The position numbers and the translations under genes are program-made. A stretch of 64,000 nt of DNA. Origin: Owenia fusiformis (Eukaryota; Annelida; Polychaeta; Sabellida; Oweniidae). Positions 34,381-46,500 of this stretch are shown here, piece by piece. The notes under the pieces were generated by a model that saw only the letters and a list, made by a program, of their open reading frames with translations, was not told where the DNA came from and did no database searches. Where the stretch lies: contig CAIIXF020000008.1 in NCBI GenBank assembly GCA_903813345.2, forward strand, positions 29,454,005 to 29,518,004. Direction: 5' to 3'. The first letter of the stretch is position 1. The number at the start of each line of letters is the position of its first letter.

Positions 34381-36339
34381 ATTTTATCACAGGTCTAGGA
34401 ATTTTGAGGCATTTTGATTTGGTCAGTTATGATTGTTTTCAGTACTCTGTACTCCTGGTAACTATATTAATTTTTGATTTCGCTTTGAAACAAAATGACG
34501 TCATACCGTTGTATTCGTACTTTTTTGTGAAATAGTATGACGTCATATTGTTTTCCTTAGCTTGAAGTGATATAATCAGTGTGACGTCACATCGTTGCTA
34601 TTGACTCGGTAGTGATAGAACTCACCGTATCACATGAAAATTAGTCACGTGTCATGTGATACGGAATATACATCATCACAATTGACCAATCAAAATGCGT
34701 AGACACTCCTAATCCACGGCTGTTTCCAACTGAACTTTTAATCAAATCTCCAGCTTTACTCCATGCAGCAGTAAACAAAGTCGCAGATTAATTCTGCCAT
34801 TCAGTTACATGGGACTTTTTTACAATTAGGTCAAGTTTAGAGTCTAAATGCTCAGAATGTGGTGATTTTAATTTACTCACTTTTTGATGATTAAAACAAT
34901 AAAGGTATCCTTTATATTGTCCATCAAGAATTACATGACAGCACCATATAAACAAAAAGTTATGAATTACTTTAGAACATGTGTATTTGGAAAAATATGC
35001 GGTGATATACCAAGATATCAAATATCTGCCTATGCTATGACTGCTGCAGACATTTCTGCTAGGGCTATTTACATGATGTTCAGCAGATTGCCCTTGCATA
35101 TTATTTAAGACTGAAATACAATTTTGTTTAAATTACCTTTAAAAGAACTTATGATAGGGTCAATTTAAAACTTTTGCTAACAGTATTCTTATAAGGTTTA
35201 TCTTTATAAGGTGTATGTTTTTATAAAAGCATAACTGTTGATAAAATGCGTCAAGAATTGAGAGTGAAATTGACTTACCAAATTGCAGCAAGGGACTATG
35301 ATTAAATACCCATAAATGCGCTAATGCTCATTTCTAATCCAAATGTTAATCTAAGATAGATACTATATTATGTAAAAGTCAATCAATGAGTCACTTCAAT
35401 ATCACTTTACTTTCTTCAACTTTGTCCTCTTTATGTGTGGGGTAATATCCAGAATTTCAGGTTGCTGTTCAGTTCTAGTGATCATTGATACGCTTGATTT
35501 TCTCAGCAAATGATGTTGTTAATGATGATCATTGTCTTATTAATGTCATGTAACATTTACTGCCTATATATGTAGGGTGATAATGCGCCTCATCTAATGT
35601 TATATGAATTCCTTCTTTCGTTTTGATATTTTCAGTTACCTATTTTGCATTAATTGGATTTACCTTTCTGCTTTTCTGTGAATGTTTACTTTTGAATGTG
35701 AAAAGCTTTTTTGAACAAAACCGGCAAAGTGATTCTATGGATTTTGAAAAAATTTCCAGATGCATACTTGTTTATTTAATGAAGGCCATACTAAAATCCA
35801 TGTTCTGTTACAATTTACAAAGTAAGAATCTTTAAAGGAGAATGGTAACTTCAGGGAAATTAAACTTTAAGACAAAGGGGTGCTGTCATGACTTCTAAAT
35901 ATATTTGTGCAGATCTTGAATAGTTCTTTTCTTCGGTGTGTCATAGTTTAAAAACAAATCTCAACTTTTTTAGATAGAGGGGTGAGAAAGTATAGCCTTT
36001 AAACAGATTTATGTTCATTAAATGATACCAGATTTGATCAGTTATGTCTCAATTCCTTGAACCCCTTCTAGATGTTCACATGTTAATGTTTCTACCAGGA
36101 GCAATTAGACTGTCAACAAGTTAAACAAAGTGAATCTAGCTTGATTTATTGAATGGAAGGAATACATTGAGGGGGAAATGCTACACAACTTTAGCTAAAG
36201 AAGGATTGACCCAATTTAACCGGATATGGCTAAGAGCGCATGCTCAACATCTGGTTTAGATTAACAGTCAGAATGACCTGAACTTAAGGACAAGTATTAA
36301 AGATGCCAAAAACAAGCCATTTAAACAGCCGTGAATCAT
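34381..36339. other. Non-coding stretch between palindromic repeats
   Basis: No exon or clear repeat seen. AT-rich; CACATGAAAATTAGTCACGT near 34630 is another small imperfect palindrome. Confidence 0.5.
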
Positions 36340-36550
36340 GTGATAAAAAGCTATATCTGCCCGCTGATGAAAATATCAGTTTTTACAAACCGGCTTTATG
36401 TGCCTGTAACACGTCCAAGTATTAGATAATTAGAGGTTATGTCACTATCGTGGCATATATGCCCGAGGTCTCAGTGATATATGGCCCGACCTTGGGAGGG
36501 ACATTGATCTCTGAGAACCGAGGGCACATGTGCCACGATAGTGACATAAA
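36340..36550. repeat. Partial palindrome-family copy plus hairpin
   Basis: 36350-36425 matches the TATCTGCCCGCTGATGAAAA ... ACACGTCCAAGTAT end. 36441-36550 is a hairpin with arms GTCACTATCGTGGCA / TGCCACGATAGTGAC. Confidence 0.7.
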
Positions 36551-36809
36551 CGATTTATAACATGCCTATGATGATGTAGACTGGTCAGAGAGTACCATTT
36601 TCTTAAAGAATTGACAAATAAATGGTTTGAAAATGATTGAAATGAGTTTAGAAAAATTGCTCGCTCAGTTTTATCTTCGATTGATTGGTTATGACGTCAG
36701 CGCCTTGACCAATCAGAAAGTTAGCGGGCGCGGGCTTTTCGAAACTTATATTGGCCCGCTGTCTTGTGTACACTTTGCACTATACATCATCATAGGTATG
36801 TTATAAATA

Positions 36810-37350
36810 AAGATTATCCTATATGAGGTTCAGGATATTGGGATTATCCCGAGGCCAATATAATATATCTGCCCGAGGGCCGCAGGCCCCGAGGGAAAAT
36901 ATATTATATTGGCCTAGGGATAATCCCAATATCCTAAACCGACTATATAGGATAATATGTTTATCCCATACCAATCTTGGTCATCTGGTTCACATTGTTC
37001 ATTCGTGGCCGGAAATATTTTAGAATAATCTTGTACACTTTTGTTTTCTTGTCCGTGGGCGGATTTTCCTGTTCTGTCAAATATTCCCATATTTATTTTC
37101 TCGAATTTTTGATCGATTTTATGCTCCTTCCCTTTTTTAAACCATCAAACAGATCCCGATTGTCTGTGTTTTCTCCATTTTCGTTTACTGTCATTACGCG
37201 AACGTTACAAATTATGAACAAATATGCGAGCGGCGATTATGACGTAGTGGGGGCAGATATACTATATCTGCCCGCTCGGAGCGGGACGTAAAGCCATATC
37301 TGCCCGCTGATGAAAATATAAGTTTTTTCCAACCGGCTTTATGTTACTCG
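36810..37350. repeat. Half copy of the large palindrome
   Basis: 36815-36960 is the inner hairpin (GGATATTGGGATTATCCCGA ... inverse, around GAGGGCCGCAGGCCCCGAGG). 36960-37345 is a direct copy of 33900-34230 plus the CCGCTCGGAGCGGGACGT end. Only one arm is present. Confidence 0.75.
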
Positions 37351-37789
37351 AGCCTCTAGCCAATTCTTGGCTAGAAGCGATTCCATCTGGAACACCGTGA
37401 AATATTGTAAAATCTTTAGCCGTCGGTTTATAAATTTATGTTATATTTTAAAAATCGTTCTGTTAATATTTCATGAATTGAAATGGTAACGGCTTATCTT
37501 GTTGATGAGATATTGAAAGTTTTCAATTGAAATAGACGTCGTCTCGTTCTCCATTTTGAAAGCATGCCTATTTTCCGCTATAGCGATTTAGTCAAGATGG
37601 CCGCTTATTGTAAATTATTTCTTTCAGTTTTATTTTTAATTATTTTGTGAATAAATATCCTGCGAAGTAGACGCATGTATGAACTAGGACGGCGTGTAAA
37701 GATCAATGAAGGTTAGTTTATTATGTTTACATCAATAAAAACAACAAAGAGTGTCTTATTTATATTCTATGGCTCAGTGGTAAGCTTTA

Positions 37790-37950
37790 TGTTCCTGTAA
37801 CACGTATTTATCCCATACTTGGACGTGTTACGGGTACATGAAGCCGGTTTGTAAAAACTTATATTTTCATCAGCGGTCAGATATAGCTTTACGTCCCGCT
37901 CCGAGTGGGCAGATATAGTATATCTGCCCGCTACGTCATTTCCACGGGAA
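37790..37950. repeat. Terminal piece of the palindrome family
   Basis: ATCCCATACTTGGACGTGTT through CCGCTACGTCAT, same order as 33170-33310. Confidence 0.75.
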
Positions 37951-40354
37951 AATAACATGGGAAATATTGTTTTGCACGTTATCCCATTTGAAACATATTT
38001 TCCTTTTAGGAGGTGAACTGTGTCTATTAATTTTTAAAGCAATATTTTGACGCATTTACATTGAAAAAACGAGTGGAATGGAATGAAAATCAGGAAAACA
38101 TTTTTGAAAAAAATATGTTGGTTTGGATTGCACTTTCAATGTCTCTATGAGTGCTTTTCCTTTAGATAATGCATTGGTCTTACATATTGTACCTTTTTAA
38201 ATGATCAGAAAATAACCACAATCAAACATATGACTGTCTAAAATCTGTTGCGATACCTTCCGTGGTCCTTTCAGAATTGTACACTTTACGCAATCCCTGA
38301 CACTAATTTATATAAATAACTATATAGTAATTGCCAAACATGGATTATTATTGCCTATGCACATATACACGATATATAAACAGTAGTGTCATACATCTAC
38401 AAAGTAACAAATTAGTGTTTAATGTGGAAATTAATTAACATTGAAAGTTTCAATTTTTGGTTATCCACAGCTTTCGAACGATTCCAAAATGTTCCTTTAA
38501 CCTCTTCAACTTTTGAAAATAAAAACATATCTTCTTCTTTTTAGCAGAGATATTAATAATAATTTTAATTTAATTAATTTGACTTCTGCGTATAGCATGT
38601 AAACTGTATTGTGTAAGATGCAAAAAAGAACCCTGAGGAAGTCTAAAGTAATGGTAATAGGTAATGAAACAGTTAAACTCAAGTATTGCTAAAATTAGGA
38701 TAAAAGCATTCAGGACATGGTTAAACTAACTTAACAAATACCCATGCCTCCTTTACGTGCCTCCTTTACTTGAAAAGAAACTAGGCGATGCCACCTTTCT
38801 TGAGAATATATTGAATGATGAGACTCTCATTCAGAGATTCCCAGTGACAGCTGGGAGAGCATATTCAAAAGCATACTAAAATGCCTTCCCTTAACCTCTT
38901 GACTACCTGGAGTGACGAGATTTCTCGTCACCTCAGAAATGACCTTAAAACCCAGAGTGACGAGAAAATCCGTCACGAAATTTTTCACTAATTTTGCTCT
39001 TATTTGAACAATTTTCGTCCGATTAACACAAAAATTGTTTTAAAATATGTAGAAATGAGCTTTGTCATCTGATTTTACTATGTTGAGCATCTAAAGCTGT
39101 ATAGTTACATGTATATAGTAAAATGTCAAAAGGTGGCAAAAATGAAAAATTCTCCGTTTCAACCGATTTTAGAGCCTTGGATTCAAAAGGTTAACTCTAC
39201 TGACTTCTTAATGTACAACCCAAACATTTCAAGAATACTGGACAAACGGGTAAGTTTTAAGACAAGGCGGTTCCTCAGACTAAATTATCTTGAAAAGGAA
39301 AACATAGCAATGTTAACTATATTTCGTGTTATTCGAACGCAAGTGATGCAATTTATCATCGCTGATTGTTCGTACACTTCGACCGCCACTCGTAGTTGTT
39401 ATTTGATATTGCATAACTGTTAATATCATGTGTCAGCTGCAGAACTAAGTCTGCAGAATTCTGCTCTCTAAGTTGTATTCTAGCTGTATTTTTAATTTTT
39501 TACATTGTTATGGCACATTGGGTTCTCAAATGTCCACCGCATGACCGTAATGAAAATGACAGTTAATATCATAATGTAAAAATTTGTTATTTAGTTGTAA
39601 AGTCGGAACTAGGCAACTCATGTGTTTCAAGTAGAATCCTGAATATCTAAATAAATATATGCAAAATCAGAGGAAATCTGAAGGTGAACGGACGGAATTA
39701 CTGACAAAATTGAATGTGATCATTCCTAACTATAGTTCACATTTGACCAATAAAATGACCATCCACGCACGTACCCCTCCGTAACTATTTGTCTTTTGAC
39801 GTTAAATTGAAAATATCGTATTGTCATTTCAACCATTCGTTTCAGTAAATTAGATAGTAATGTAAAGTAATATAATTCTGTATGACAAGTACTATAATTA
39901 CAATTTGAGACCCAAAACAATACATTCTTTATTTGACATTTTCGGATTAAAAACAAGATTATGACATTTAAGCCGTTGCTATTATAAAAACGAGTGATTC
40001 ATCTCATATGTGAAAATAGTGCCACTGACGATGTAACTACTGTGAATCCCGAAGGCAATTCACAACATTATACAGACCATCGAGAAGAAATGCATGATGT
40101 GATGAGTGCTTTCGATATTAAGATCGTTATTTAAGACACGCCAAATCATCCTTGAGTTTCAGACAAAATAATAGGGAAATAAAAGGCATAGTAATTGAAC
40201 CGATGAATATGATATGGAATGTTTAATTACACCGAAATACTTTCGAACAAAAATTATAAAAACAGCTCCAAGAGGAGAGTATTTCAGTATTGTATTTCTT
40301 CAAAGTATTCTCTTTGGTCGCAATCTCCGTTTGATCATTCCACAAACCGTGACG
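37951..40354. other. Region upstream of the nAChR gene
   Basis: Apart from the possible piggyBac end, nothing supported. A 104-codon open frame at 39109-39423 has no recognisable domain. Should contain the receptor promoter, but no TATA or initiator can be singled out. Confidence 0.5.
38892..39060 (+). mobile_element. Possible piggyBac-like end
   Basis: TTAA followed by CCTCTTGACTACCTGGAG, then palindromic GTGACGAGATTTCTCGTCAC. TTAA plus CCTTT/CCTCTTGAC-like ends recall piggyBac. No partner end found. Confidence 0.3.
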
Positions 40355-40573
40355 ATGGAACCTTTGATACAATATCTGCTAGTTGTTTTCATAGCAACAG
40401 GACTCCTGACATCATATCCGGTGAATGGGCTGGACCAAGATTCGATGACGCCGGAATTCTCTCTCGTAAAAGACTTGATGGCAAACTACAACCCTAATGT
40501 ACGCCCTGTGAAAAATGCATCTGAACCTATAGTGGTTGCAATGAATATAGCGTTGAATCAAATAATGGACGTG
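40355..40573 (+). CDS. nAChR exon 1 (signal peptide and N-terminal helix)
   Basis: 219 nt, ends in phase 0 at donor GTG|GTATGT. Met at 40355 is chosen because a hydrophobic stretch (LIQYLLVVFIATGLLTSY) follows directly; an in-frame upstream Met at 40214 would bury it. Contains NYNPNVRPV and an NAS glycosylation site, typical of the family; ends LNQIMDV. Confidence 0.88.
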
Positions 40574-43500
40574 GTATGTGGCCGTTTTTTCTCCATGTAA
40601 CCCTTTTGTAGCGGGACTAATCATTTTTTCATAAAGTTTAAGCCACAGATTTGAGCAGCAATGTTGGTATCAATTCAAAGACAAGTAGAGGGGGTTAATT
40701 TGAGATGTGACGATCGAGACATTATTAAATATATTACACTTTCTTCATTATATATTAAAGTACAATCCAAAAATGAATCCCATAATTATACGAAAATTAA
40801 CAAGAGCTGCAAAAAATATGATGCTTTTATTTCATCGCCAATGTCTTATTTATTTAATGGTTTTCAGAGCGAAAGACACCAAACTATAATGACGTCAGTG
40901 TGGCTTTGATACGTGAGTACTACAATTTCATAGTGGTTACTAATTATAAGTACATTATGTTACATTACACATGTTTGAAATACGCGCTTCATAGATCTCA
41001 TTGAGCTAATCAAACTTTTCAAAAAGGCCTTAATAAAGTGTTGTTGTCCTGTTTTAGAACCCCTATTTTATTATTGAAAATGGGTTCTAACAACCTACAT
41101 ATATCGTATGATGATTTGCAGGTTTAAAGTCAATTGTATCCCCATGTTAAGTCAGTACATCCTCACTGAAATTATCATCTTCTCAGAAGAACTCAAGTCT
41201 GTTGAGTCCCAACATAGATACATGTGTTTTTTTTACAATCACATTTTACAATATATTTCTTGATTCTAGTTCCCTTTGGAATAATATTTCTATATACCAT
41301 ACTTAAAATTACTTTATATAATATACAGTTTTTTTGCAATTAGGAGCCTAATATTTTCGCTCTTGTCTTTTGCTCCAAATATAATGTCTCTTGTAGAAAA
41401 TTTTACTGTATTACTGTACTTCTTTTGGCAAATAGACTGAACCAATTTTCAAATTGACTCAATATATTTACATTTAATAAAGAAGTGTTCATATGTGTCC
41501 AGTTTATCTTTACAATACTTGCAGTTTTAATTGTCTACCACAAATATTTGTGGGATATATTCTTTGCATGATCTGGATCTGATCTTAAGTCTAGGTTATT
41601 TAATTTTTTAGGCAATCCAAAATGTTTTCCAAATATATAAGGTTTTGATATTTTAAATTCTATCAAGCTTTTGCTTTTGAAACTTGAATATCTTTTGAAA
41701 TAATCATATTTCTGAATTTCTTTGCATTAATGTCTTTCATCAATATTTTGTTATGGATCCACCTGCATTCACTTTGTGGATTCATTTCTTGCTCTGTGAA
41801 TACCAGGTTATAAGAGCATTCGTTACAACATTATCGATTATATTCTGATATTAATGCAGGATTATTGCACGTAGGATAGTATCGCTAGACTCCATTTTCA
41901 ATTGAAAGAATAATAGGGGTTCTTCAACAGGACATTGGGCTTGCTTTTTATAACTTCCTGTCGACTCTTATTATATGTCTCTGGTCATATGTATGATATC
42001 ACATGATGCATTTACTGCACTTTTTCTCAAATATGTAATATATACTTTCCAATAGAACAATATTAGTAATAAACAGTGTATTCACTCTTAAAAATGAATT
42101 ACTTGAGTATTTCCCAAGTATTTCCCAAGTATAAAAATTACTTAAAGTTAAATACTTAGTTTTACTTCATTTTACTTAGGTTTAACTTATATTGTCATTT
42201 TGAGTTTTTTAATTGCTTAATTATGTAAATGAGTATAACAATTACTACAGTAAGTATTTCAATTTCTCTCCTTGCATTAGTAAATTCACCATAAATGAAT
42301 TACGTAAAAATTACTTTAAAATTATTCAGTAGATCAAGATTATTTGAGTCATTTTTTACTTAAAATGAGTAGTACAATTTCTCAATATAAGGAAATCCAA
42401 GTAATAATTTTTAAGAGTGTTGACTTGAAAATAGGCACCACCTGGTGAGCCATTGCAAATTATTACAAAAAAATAACAACTGAATTGTAAGGCCGAGCGC
42501 AAACCGCTGGTCCAAAAAATTAGCCCAAAACAGTAGGCCCGTGTCATCATAATGTTGTGGTGATAAAGGAACCAGTTGGAACGGACGTCCAAAGGGGATA
42601 AGCGAGGGGTGAATCATTGGAATAAAGGAACAGATAATAAATGTCAATTTGTAATAACTGATGCACGTTTAATCAAGCTGATGATATGCAATAGCTACAA
42701 AAACCTGGGTCAAACTAAGTTAAAAATATTAGTTATTGCGTATATCATATTGCTTATGTCATCATTTCATTTAGATAGTACCGATTGCTGCATTCAATAT
42801 TAATCATATCCTGGTAGATACACACGTTGATCCTTCCTATGTACAATACTGGAACACCGTAATACAAATATTTGTCATGACATTTTGTGCTGGTAGTCTT
42901 GAGCTTATTTTTGAGAATTCGAGAAATGGTGATTCTAAAATGGGTATAAGAATTTATCCGTAGATTCCTACAATTATCTTCCAATTGGATCGTATTTGAG
43001 CCATGCGATTGTAACCGCTTCGGGACAGTCGCTTACCTTTGACCTGTTCCTTTCTTTCCAGCTTAAACATGTTAGTATACCTTTGCAGAGCAATAAACAT
43101 GTTATTAAAGCTTCGGAACAAAGTTCATACCTTGACAAGTTGAATGCATTAACATTGTTAATTGTACGTGTAAACTTTACAGAATCTAGAAGATTCCTAT
43201 CTGAACTATGCTTAGTAAATCTTAAATTAGATATTTTTCTGTCAAACGTGAAAAATGTTCCACTTTTTGAATACCCTATTGATACTTCTACAAAAGGACA
43301 ACCTGGATTTGGGCACACTTTGAAATTTTATATTGTCTTTCAGACCTGGAATGATTATTTCCTGAGGTGGGATGAGTCCAAATATGGAGGAGTAAAAACA
43401 ATCAATCTGTATTCGAAAGATGTTTGGGTTCAAGATATCACCCTATACACGGAGTAAGTTGATCTTAGATATCACCCAATGCCGGATATGGTTGATCCAG

Positions 43501-46500
43501 AATGTAAACATATTCAAACTTAGACGCAACATAAATAGCAAAAACAAAGGGCAACATGAACATGTAACATTATCCATTTACATCAGTATATCCTCCTCTT
43601 TACCACTCATTAGTCAAGTTACATTTTTAAATTGGTTAAAATGAAACAATACTGTATCTGTACATTACAGGAATGACTCGCTGTAGTCACAGGGCTACCC
43701 AAAAACAGAACCCTCTAAAAGTGTATTAATTTCCTAAATACCCATCCTATAGACCTAAATGCATCAGGGCGCCCAATCGCCTAGCCTGAACGTGCTGGCG
43801 CCTCAGCCCTCTCGGCCAACTCGACAACCCCAAAAGAAAAAGTTGTTTTGTTAGTCGATCTGACTAGGGGCAGCTGATGTTAACGCTCAAACACACCAGA
43901 GGAAGCACAACTGACATTCCCTACCCTTTCAATTAGCCACCCTTTCCATTTGGCATTTGTGCTTATATATTTCTAAGTTTGTTGCACAAAATTGATTATT
44001 TGTGATATCATGGATAATCTTAAAATGTGTTCAATGTTCGGAAAATCAGCATCGAGACAAAATCATATCTTGAGAAATTCATAAGGAAATTCCCCAAAAA
44101 CTAGAAACCAAAGTCACGTTAAGTTTGATATTGTAATTGCAAATTGAAGAATAGGCAATGATAAAACACCTACTAAAAATCGGATGACCTGAATTCCTGG
44201 CCTCTGAGCAAGATTCTGCTGCAAGAACACCTCAAATACTGTACATTGGGCGAATTCCCCAGAAATCATTAGTCAGATTTAGATCTATGTGACAAGAAAT
44301 TTGTACAATTGATCTACCAATCTATTCCTTAAGATACAATATCAAACACAATATCTCCCAAATGAGCCATGATATTTTACTAATTGGAAGCTATTAAGGC
44401 GTCAAAGTGCTAGAATGAGGAAATATTGTTTAAAATATCCCAAATGATAAAAATGGTAACCATTAAAATAAAAAATAATACGTTATTGTCAAAATCTTTT
44501 TGTGTTGCGTGACATGTAATTTTAAAGTCGAATATTTAATAAGTTGAAAGAGGAAGAAAGAAGAACTGTTGAACATCTGAATGGAAATATGATGAGTTAA
44601 CCTATATAGGGAGGTTTCTTAGAATGCGAGTATGAGAACAACCGAAAGCACTGTGTGTGATTGCATTGAACGTTGTCCCAAAATATCACCCAGAAGGTGC
44701 AACCATACCTTAAGATGGCTCAAATGTTGCTGAGACACTTCCCCATCATCAACCTCTATATATGCTCACAAAATACAGCTTAACTAGAAGATTATAGAAT
44801 GCGATTGGTTTAAACAAACGATCTGTAATCCTTCGGTTGACACTAATATCACATGTTTCTTCTCTTTCAAAAGTTGGCACATTTTTAATTGACCATAACA
44901 AGAAAAATATCAATGTTATGTAAATTATGTGGTCTCACATTGTCATTCGTAGATTTTAGATTCTGTACATGAAAACTGAAGCTGATAACATAATATTAAT
45001 GTATTAGATCTCATTTTTGGAGGGTTCTGTTTTTTGGGTCACCCTGTATAAGAAACCAAGTGGTAAGTTTGACCACTGTGTCCAGAACTTTACATTTGCG
45101 ATTACGTGGCCAATATTTAGAAACTAAGATAAATAAAAGACTAACATACTGTGTATCTTTGACCTCAACGAGGGTATTAACAGTGAATGCCAAAAATGAT
45201 TAAAATGTCTCCTTCCGTAAACACTATCAATACTTGTAACGAGATTTGGGCAAGTGTAGTTTGATTACTATTATGTTAGTCGTTTAGTTACAATTGTCAT
45301 GAAGCCGCAAATGACCAATTAAAATTGGGAAGTAAAAATCAGTTTCTGCCTGTGCTTTTTTAACTTCTTTTATATTCAAAACCACAAACATACTGCTTCA
45401 AAAAACACGCTTGCCAAATCGAAATCGGCAGTATATTCTAGTATATTTATTTAACCAAGTAACACGGTTTTTTGTTTTGTGTTCTACAGCGTTAAAGGAG
45501 AATTCTACGAGACTGATCCATTTCGAGTAATTTTAACGAGCGACGGAACTGTCCAGTGGAACATTCCAACAAGGCTTGTTAGTACATGTAAATTGGACGT
45601 CCAGCATTTTCCTTATGACTTTCAGACCTGTAAACTCAAGTTTGGATCTTGGACGTTTGGAAGCAACGAGATAGATTTACAAAACAGAACTGCCTCAGCA
45701 GACTTGGCAATTTATGAATCAAACGGAGAATGGGACCTTGTGTCAGTGGATGCGGAGCGGCATTCCATATTATACAACTGTTGTCCAGAGCCTTACATTG
45801 ATGTGACTTACTACATTAAGATCAAACGAAAGCCTCTTTATTACACTTTCAACGTGATCCTGCCCTGTATATTCATAGTGATCATCTCGCCGTTTTCGTT
45901 CCTCGTATCCCCGGGAAGTGGAGAAAGGATACAACTGGGCATCACTCTATTGTTATCTCTGACGGTTTACTTATTGTTAGTTGCCGAGCAATTACCTGTT
46001 CAATCCGAGGGTGTACCATTAATAAGTAAGCATTTAAACTTTTGTAAAAACATATCACGTTCATACGATTATGATGAATAGGTTAAAAGTCAACCAAAAT
46101 GTTGTGATAACATGAAAATAGACTTCATAGCAACCTTTCTAGCGGAACATGGCATACTATTAAGACAAATGATTTCAATTGCTACACTGCATTAGGTTTG
46201 TGACCGCTATGAGAACACGGCATTCCTTTCATTTCTAGGTCAATACTTCATGGTTACGATATTAACTCTGGTCCTGGCGAATGTGGCATCCATAATATCA
46301 GTTCATCTCTATCACAGAGGTTCATTGACAGACACACTTCCACGAAGGACGAAACTGGTGATGCGAAAAGTGGCACAACTTGTTTGCAAAGCAGATGGAT
46401 TTGACGACGCCATTGATATGAGGAGCTCTAAAGTAGTTTCAGAAGATGCGGAACAGGAAAACAATGTGATCAAGAGACTTGATAGTGTAAGTAAATTGTG

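Noticed and set aside
39109-39423. 104-codon plus-strand frame as a gene
   Set aside because: No recognisable motif, splice context or homologous copy in the window; AT-rich chance frame is likely.
40214-40354. Upstream in-frame Met at 40214 as the nAChR start
   Set aside because: It would put 47 charged residues before the signal peptide; Met at 40355 gives a normal secretory start.
42996-43343. Long frame continuing upstream of nAChR exon 3
   Set aside because: The part before 43344 is intron: a perfect TCTTTCAG acceptor precedes the family-conserved TWNDYF and the upstream protein has no similarity to receptors.
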